Below are positions 59,107 through 64,000 of a DNA stretch of 64,000 nucleotides, one piece after another (positions within the stretch are counted from its first letter, which is position 1; the number at the start of each line of letters is the position of its first letter). The translations under genes were made by a program, and so were the position numbers. Origin of the DNA: Streptomyces hokutonensis (lineage in GTDB: Bacteria; Actinomycetota; Actinomycetes; Streptomycetales; Streptomycetaceae); the NCBI RefSeq assembly GCF_000376565.1, contig NZ_BARG01000062.1:123557-187556 (forward strand). Reading direction: 5' to 3'. Under the pieces are notes generated by a model, which searched no databases, was not told the DNA's origin, and worked only from the letters and a program-made list of their open reading frames with translations.

Positions 59107-60125
59107 GCGGTCCGGGCCGGGAACCACTGCGCATCGGAGTACTGGGAGCGGCTCGGATCACCGAGCAGTCCCTGATCGGCCCGGCCCGGACGACCGGCCA
59201 CCGCCTCGTGGCGGTGGCCGCCCGCGACCGGGACCGCGCGGAGGCGTACGCCGCGGCGCACCGCGTCGAGCGGGTCGCGGACTCGTACGCCGACCTGATC
59301 GCCGACCCCGAGGTGGAGGTCGTCTACAACCCCCTCGCCAACGGTCTGCACGGGCCGTGGAACCTCGCCGCGCTGGAGGCGGGCAAGCACGTCCTGTCCG
59401 AGAAGCCCTCGGCGAGCAACGCGGAGGAGGCGGCCGAGGTCCGGGAGGCGGCGGCGAAGGCCAGCACGGTCTTCATGGAGGCCTTCCACTACCTCTTCCA
59501 CCCGGTCACCCGGCGCCTGCACGAGCTGCTGGCCTCCGGTGAACTGGGCGAGCTGCGGCACGTAGAGACACTGGTCGCGATCCCGGCCCCGCCGGACACC
59601 GACCCGCGCTGGTCCCTCGACCTGGCCGGCGGCGCCGTCATGGACCTGGGCTGCTACAGCCTGCACGCCCAGCGCATGCTCGCGCCCTGGGCGGGCGGCG
59701 CACCCCGGCTGGTCGCGGCCCGGGGCGGCGAACGCGCCGGTGCACCGGGCGTCGACGAGTGGCTGGACGCCGACCTCGCCTTCCCGAGCGGCGCCACGGG
59801 CTCCGCCCGCTGTCACATGGCCTACGACGAGATGGTGATGAGCTGCCGGATCACCGGCAGCCGGGGCGAGGCGTTCGCGCCGAACTTCGTCCTCCCCCAC
59901 CTGGACGACCGGGTCGTCATCCGCACGACGGACGGCGAACGCACGGAGCGGCTCGGCCGCCGCTCCTCGTACACCTACCAACTGGAGGCGTTCGCCGCCC
60001 GGTTGAGAAACGGCGCGCCTCTGCCGCTGGGCCCGGACGACGCGGTCGCGACGATGACCCTCATCGACGAGTCCTACCGCGCGGCGGGCTTCGCGCCCCG
60101 GCCGCGGGTCTCGGTTCTGCGGTAG
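59103..60125 (+). CDS. Gfo/Idh/MocA-family oxidoreductase
   Basis: 340-residue paralogue: RIGVLGAARITEQSLIGPAR, then HVLSEKPSASNAEEA (catalytic Lys) and GGAVMDLGCYSLHAQRML. Compared with the previous protein it resembles the trans-1,2-dihydrobenzenediol/AFR-type branch. Start is coupled to the upstream stop; the 3' end overlaps the convergent TPR gene by 52 bp. Substrate unknown. Confidence 0.9.
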   Translation: MSGPGREPLRIGVLGAARITEQSLIGPARTTGHRLVAVAARDRDRAEAYAAAHRVERVADSYADLIADPEVEVVYNPLANGLHGPWNLAALEAGKHVLSEKPSASNAEEAAEVREAAAKASTVFMEAFHYLFHPVTRRLHELLASGELGELRHVETLVAIPAPPDTDPRWSLDLAGGAVMDLGCYSLHAQRMLAPWAGGAPRLVAARGGERAGAPGVDEWLDADLAFPSGATGSARCHMAYDEMVMSCRITGSRGEAFAPNFVLPHLDDRVVIRTTDGERTERLGRRSSYTYQLEAFAARLRNGAPLPLGPDDAVATMTLIDESYRAAGFAPRPRVSVLR

Positions 60126-61798
60126 ACGAAGGTCGGGTACGGCTCCCCGACCACCCGCTCCCACGCCCGGACGACGTCGATGTCGTCCGGGCGTTCCGCA
60201 CGGGCCCGGGCGAACGCGATGACACACCGGGCGTGGACGTCTCTGACGTCGGTGCGGCGGGTGAGGCCGAGCAGGGAGCACAGGGCGGCGACCGCCTCGT
60301 CGGGCCGACCGGCGGCCAGCCGGTCCTGGACCTCGGTGTCGAGCGCGCCGGCGAGGGCCGAGACCGTGACCGCCAGGTCCGCCTCGACGCCGGGGACGCC
60401 GATCAGATCTCTCAGGACGGCCTCGGCCTCCTCGTAGCGGGCGACAGCGGCGGTGTGATCGCCGGCGAGGCCGAGGGCCTGGGCCAGGACCCGCAGGCGG
60501 CGGGCCGTCAGGGGACCGTGGGTCTCGCTGTCGGACTCGGCGAGCCGGCGGGTGAGGGCGACCGCTTCGCGGGCGCTCGACACGGCCGACTCCGCGTCGT
60601 CGGCGCTCTGCTGACGGATGCTGAGGTTGGCGAGGATGCGGGCGAGTCGGTCCTCGTACCGTCCGACGCGCCGGTACACGGCCACGGCCCGTTCCGTGTC
60701 CGCCACGGCCTTGAGGTGGTCGCCGCTCCGCCGGTGGCAGCGGGCCAGGTCGTCCAGGGTGTCGGCGAGCAGCGGCTCGAAGACTTCCGGACGGTCGGCG
60801 GCAAGGCGCGTGTACAGCCCGGCGAGTTCCGTGAGGGTGGTCAACTGCTCGTCGTACGCGCCCAGTTCGTCGAGGACGAGGCCCAGGCAGTGCAGCGCCT
60901 CGGCGAACCACTCGGGCTGGTCGGCCAGTTCACGGGCCTCGGAGACCGCCTCTTCGGCGAGCGTGCGCGCGGCGGCAGGAGAGCCCGTCGCGTCGTGGCA
61001 GTAGGCCAGGTCCGTGAGCAGCCGGACGCGCAACGGCAGGACGAACTCCGGATAGAGCCTCGCGATCACCCCGTACACCGCGTCCTTCGCCTCGGACTCC
61101 AGCGCGAGGACCTCCTCGTACCGGCCGAGCGCCCGCAGTCCGCCGGCCAACTCGACCAGCACCTGTGCCCGCAGCCGCAGGAAACGCGACAACTGCCGTA
61201 CGGACACGGCCCGCAGGAGGTCGGCACACTCCAGGTACACGGCGACGGACTCCGCCGTACGGCCGAGAACGGCGAACGCGAGTCCCTGCGTGCGCAAGGC
61301 GACCGGCAGGGCACCCAGGCTTCGGTCCCGCCGCGCGGGAGGCGGCGAGCCGCGATACAACCGCACGCACTCACGGGCGGGTTCCTGGGCCTCCTCCGCC
61401 CGACCCCCGAAGACGAGTGCCTGTGCCCGTGCGTGAAGGGCGCACGCGGTCAGGGCGGGGGACATCCGCGCACCCGGCACACCCAGCGCCGCGTCCACGA
61501 CGGTGCCGGCTTCCTCGTAACGCTCCGCCAGCACCAGGGTGTGGGCGTGTACGACCAGTGCGCGGCTCAGCGCGTCCAAGTGGCGTTGTTCGGGGCGGAT
61601 TTGTTCGGCCTCGGGGCGGTACAGGGCGACCGCTTCCCGGGCCCAGGCCGACCGGCGAGCGGGCGGCGGCGGGCGCAGCAGGGCCCAGCCGGGGACCGCG
61701 CAGTGCAGCAACGCGGCCCCGAGCAGCGGAACTCCCGGACCGGGAGCCAGGCGTGCCGTGGCACGCAGCAACGGCAGCGACATGCGCACGGGCCCCAT
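60074..61798 (-). CDS. tetratricopeptide-repeat protein
   Basis: 574-residue alpha-helical protein with about ten TPR-like pairs, for example AEEAVSEARELADQPEWFAEAL and LGLVLDELGAYDEQLTTL, then DDLARCHRRSGDHLKAVADTE. There is no catalytic domain. ATG 61798 has GGGGGGAGG five bases upstream. It is convergent with the dehydrogenase gene (52-bp overlap). Probably a protein-interaction scaffold; its link to sugar metabolism is unclear. Confidence 0.75.
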   Translation of the reverse strand: MGPVRMSLPLLRATARLAPGPGVPLLGAALLHCAVPGWALLRPPPPARRSAWAREAVALYRPEAEQIRPEQRHLDALSRALVVHAHTLVLAERYEEAGTVVDAALGVPGARMSPALTACALHARAQALVFGGRAEEAQEPARECVRLYRGSPPPARRDRSLGALPVALRTQGLAFAVLGRTAESVAVYLECADLLRAVSVRQLSRFLRLRAQVLVELAGGLRALGRYEEVLALESEAKDAVYGVIARLYPEFVLPLRVRLLTDLAYCHDATGSPAAARTLAEEAVSEARELADQPEWFAEALHCLGLVLDELGAYDEQLTTLTELAGLYTRLAADRPEVFEPLLADTLDDLARCHRRSGDHLKAVADTERAVAVYRRVGRYEDRLARILANLSIRQQSADDAESAVSSAREAVALTRRLAESDSETHGPLTARRLRVLAQALGLAGDHTAAVARYEEAEAVLRDLIGVPGVEADLAVTVSALAGALDTEVQDRLAAGRPDEAVAALCSLLGLTRRTDVRDVHARCVIAFARARAERPDDIDVVRAWERVVGEPYPTFVYRRTETRGRGAKPAAR

Positions 61799-61821
61799 CC
61801 GCGCCTCCCCCCCTGAAGTCG

Positions 61822-62847
61822 CTATCGGTAGAACGCGGGCCGCTCCACCAACTCGACCTCCACCCGCACACCTTCCTCCAACGCCCGCACGCCGGCCTCG
61901 CACACGGCCGCCGACGCGTAGCCGTCCCAGGCGGTCGGGCCGGTGACCTCGCCCCGGCGGGTGGCGTCGACCCAGGTCTGGAGCTCGCGGTCGTAGGCGT
62001 CGGCGAAGCGTTCGGTGAAGTCCTGGGCGATGGTGCCGCCCCAGCGGCCGGCCATGTTGGTGACCATGGCGTGGCCGTCGCCGATGCGGGCGGTGCCGCG
62101 TTCGCAGACTATCTCGGCCTGGACCTGGTAGCCGAAGCCGCAGTTGACGAACATCTCGACGTCGACGATCGCGCCGCCGTCGGTCTCGAAGACGACGAAC
62201 TGCGGGTCCTGGAGGTCGTCCGGGGCGCTCGCCGAGGGGCGCGGGCGCAGCACCTGGACGGCGGTGATCTCGTGCCCGAGGAGCCAACGGGTCGCGTCGG
62301 TCTCGTGGGCCACGGAGTCGCTGATCAGCATGGAGCTGGTGAAGAAGGGCGGGCTGGCCGCGTTGCGGTGCCGGTTGTGCAGCATCAGCGGTCGGCCCAA
62401 CTGGCCTGTTTCCAGGAGGGACTTGAGCTTCATGTACTCGGCGTCGTAGCGCCGCATGAAGCCGACCTGGACCCGGCGGTGGCCGAGGCGCACCTCGGCC
62501 TCCAGGACGCGCAGCGCGGAGGCCGCGTCGGGGGTGAGCGGCTTCTCGCACAGGACCGGGAGGTCGTGCTCGAAGGCCGTCAGCAGGGCCGCCTCGTGGG
62601 CGGGCCCCGGTGAGGCGATCAGGACCGCGTCGACGTCGGCCGCCGCCATCGCGGCGGCCGGGTCGGTGTACGCGGTGCAGCCCTCGATCCCGGACGCGAT
62701 CCGTTTGGCGCGCTCGGCGTCGACGTCCACAACGGCGCTCACCCGGGCGCCGTTGACCACGTCCTCGATCCGGCGGACGTGGTCCGCCCCCATCTTTCCG
62801 GTTCCGACCACTGCCACTCCGAGCGTGTCGCGCGGGTTCATGGCCAT
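61822..62847 (-). CDS. Gfo/Idh/MocA-family oxidoreductase, inositol 2-dehydrogenase-like
   Basis: 341-residue NAD-dependent dehydrogenase. GVAVVGTGKMGADHVRRIED Rossmann motif, LCEKPLTPDAASALRVLE (catalytic Lys), VGFMRRYDAEYMKLKSLL and SDSVAHETDATRWLLG (Asp-x3-His site). Two ATGs compete: 62847 has AAAGGA six bases before it and is preferred to 62841. It is downstream of the isomerase gene with 46 bp spacing, in the inositol-type catabolic unit. Confidence 0.9.
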   Translation of the reverse strand: MAMNPRDTLGVAVVGTGKMGADHVRRIEDVVNGARVSAVVDVDAERAKRIASGIEGCTAYTDPAAAMAAADVDAVLIASPGPAHEAALLTAFEHDLPVLCEKPLTPDAASALRVLEAEVRLGHRRVQVGFMRRYDAEYMKLKSLLETGQLGRPLMLHNRHRNAASPPFFTSSMLISDSVAHETDATRWLLGHEITAVQVLRPRPSASAPDDLQDPQFVVFETDGGAIVDVEMFVNCGFGYQVQAEIVCERGTARIGDGHAMVTNMAGRWGGTIAQDFTERFADAYDRELQTWVDATRRGEVTGPTAWDGYASAAVCEAGVRALEEGVRVEVELVERPAFYR

Positions 62848-62893
62848 CGGCCGTCCTTTCGGCTCGTCAGGGTCGTCACGTCGCTCACGTTCG

Positions 62894-63802
62894 TCAGGCA
62901 CCGCAGGAGCGGAGGAACTTGCGGGTGCGCTCCGCGATGGGCAGCGGCTTGTCCGGCTCGCACGGGTACATGTCCTGCTCGACGATCGCGAACAGCTCGA
63001 CGCCCAGGCGCTGCGCCGCGACCAGCACCGGCTCCAACTCCGGTACACCGGACGGCGGTTCGCACATCACGCCCCGCTGCACGGCCGGTCCGAACGGGAT
63101 CTCGTTCTTGACGACGTCGGCGAGGATCTCCGGGTCGACCTGCTTGAGGTGCAGATAGCCGATGCGCTCGCCGTAGGTCTCGATCAGCTTGACGCTGTCG
63201 CCGCCGCAGTAGGCGTAATGCCCCGTGTCCAGGCAGAGGTTGACCAGTTCGGAGTCGGTCGAGTCGAGGAAGTGCTCGACGTGGTCCTCGGTGTCGAGGT
63301 GCGTGTCGGCGTGCGGGTGGACGACGATGTCGAGCCCGTACGCCTCCTTGACCTCGTGCCCGAGGCGTTCCATGCCCTTGGTGAGGTGCGCCCACTGCTC
63401 GCCGGTCAGCTCCGGCGGCTCCAGGATCTCGGCGGTCTTGTCGTCCCGCCAGAAGGAGGGGATGACCACGAGGTGCTTGGCGCCCATCGCCTGGGTGAGC
63501 GCGGCCACTTGGCTCACGTGCTCCCAGGTGGCGTCCCAGACGGAGGGGCCGCGGTGCAGGCCGGTGAAGACCGTGCCCGCGGAGACCTTCAGGTCGCGCC
63601 GCGCGATCTCGTCCGTGAGCCGGGCCGGGTCGGTCGGCAGATAGCCGTACGGACCCAGCTCGATCCACGAGTAGCCGGCCTGGGCGACCTCGTCCAGGAA
63701 CCGCTGCCACGGCACCTGTTGGGGGTCGTCCGGGAACCACACGCCCCAGGAGTCGGGGGCGGAGCCCACCCGGATGCGGTCCAGAGAGGGACGGTCGGGC
63801 AT
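62894..63802 (-). CDS. sugar phosphate isomerase/epimerase, IolE/inosose dehydratase-like
   Basis: 302-residue TIM-barrel enzyme of the AP endonuclease-2/xylose isomerase-like fold. GSAPDSWGVWFPDDPQQVPW at the N terminus, IVVHPHADTHLDTEDHVEHF and VNLCLDTGHYAYCGGD supply His, Glu and Asp metal ligands. It resembles the IolE/MocC group that acts on inosose or related cyclitols. ATG 63802 lies one base after the stop of the ABC ATPase gene, so importer and enzyme are co-expressed. Confidence 0.85.
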   Translation of the reverse strand: MPDRPSLDRIRVGSAPDSWGVWFPDDPQQVPWQRFLDEVAQAGYSWIELGPYGYLPTDPARLTDEIARRDLKVSAGTVFTGLHRGPSVWDATWEHVSQVAALTQAMGAKHLVVIPSFWRDDKTAEILEPPELTGEQWAHLTKGMERLGHEVKEAYGLDIVVHPHADTHLDTEDHVEHFLDSTDSELVNLCLDTGHYAYCGGDSVKLIETYGERIGYLHLKQVDPEILADVVKNEIPFGPAVQRGVMCEPPSGVPELEPVLVAAQRLGVELFAIVEQDMYPCEPDKPLPIAERTRKFLRSCGA

Positions 63803-63803
63803 G

Positions 63804-64000
63804 TCAGGACGTCCCTTCGGAACCGCTGCTCGCCGAGGCCTTGAGGTCCTTCTCCTCGGGGAGCTCTTCGACGTCGACACCACGGACCTGGGACAACTCG
63901 TGCTTGAGCGCGGCGAGTTCGGTGCCGCCCGCCATGTGGTTGGTCAGCTCCTCCAGCGTGATCTCACTGCGCTCGGCGGAGAGTTCCATGGTGCCCAGCC
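63804..64000 (-). CDS. sugar ABC transporter ATP-binding protein, C-terminal end
   Basis: Only the last ~65 residues are in the window. The tail LGTMELSAERSEITLEEL, then TNHMAGGTELAALKHELSQV, matches the C terminus of actinobacterial simple-sugar ABC ATPases. The stop is 1 bp before the isomerase ATG. A ribose/inositol-type importer is inferred from context. Confidence 0.65.
   Translation of the reverse strand, partial: LGTMELSAERSEITLEELTNHMAGGTELAALKHELSQVRGVDVEELPEEKDLKASASSGSEGTS

Overview
The window is high-GC DNA with strong third-position G/C bias, frequent GTG starts, many twin-arginine secretion signals, an AfsR/SARP regulator, LCP and TerD proteins, and a copy of a GC-rich palindromic repeat I recognise from Streptomyces genomes. 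I infer a Streptomyces chromosome, probably an arm-type accessory region rich in secreted carbohydrate enzymes. All calls come from reading the sequence; no database was searched.

Region 1 (1-7.2 kb, minus strand) looks like an organosulfur uptake and salvage unit: a cystine-type ABC importer, a GNAT acetyltransferase and two luciferase-like flavin monooxygenases. A divergent glutathione-transferase-like gene lies upstream. Three short peptides sharing a (H/V)-x-D-L-L-R-V core, two of them Cys-containing at the end, sit before or inside these transcription units and look like attenuation leaders.

Region 2 (7.2-16.9 kb, minus) is a polysaccharide uptake and degradation operon: a substrate-binding protein, two permeases, a GH28-like enzyme and two alginate-lyase-superfamily enzymes, coupled by 4-bp start/stop overlaps and preceded by two copies of a LacI-type operator. 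Region 3 (16.9-28.6 kb) holds an ABC exporter, a GH43-like enzyme, a GH71/99-like enzyme and two GH87-like (mycodextranase-type) beta-helix enzymes with CBM32, FN3 and CBM6/35 modules. This looks like an alpha-1,3-glucan locus.

Region 4 (28.7-39.0 kb) contains an orphan RelE-like protein, an LCP cell-wall ligase, a lytic-transglycosylase-like protein, a zinc-ribbon protein, two TerD proteins, a BlaI/M56 pair, a secreted peptidoglycan-binding-like protein and a large SARP-NB-ARC-TPR regulator.

Region 5 (39.08-46.31 kb) is the most interesting part. It is a ~7.2-kb island bounded by a 16-bp direct repeat that covers the 3' end of tRNA-Pro(GGG). It carries an EACC1-type protein, a caspase-kinase-STAS fusion, a large NACHT NTPase with an NNH7-type N terminus, and remnants of an integrase and a pentapeptide-repeat protein. 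I infer a mobile defence or programmed-cell-death island.

Region 6 (46.4-55.7 kb) contains YceI, NUDIX, an MFS/TetR divergent pair with clear operators, a hydroxyquinol/resorcinol catabolic cluster whose flavin hydroxylase has suffered an in-frame internal deletion, its AcoR-type activator, a membrane protein and a cupin. Region 7 (55.7-64 kb) is an inositol-like sugar catabolism cluster: a LacI-type regulator, a phytanoyl-CoA-dioxygenase-like enzyme, three Gfo/Idh/MocA dehydrogenases, a sugar isomerase/epimerase and the end of a sugar ABC ATPase, with a TPR protein embedded.
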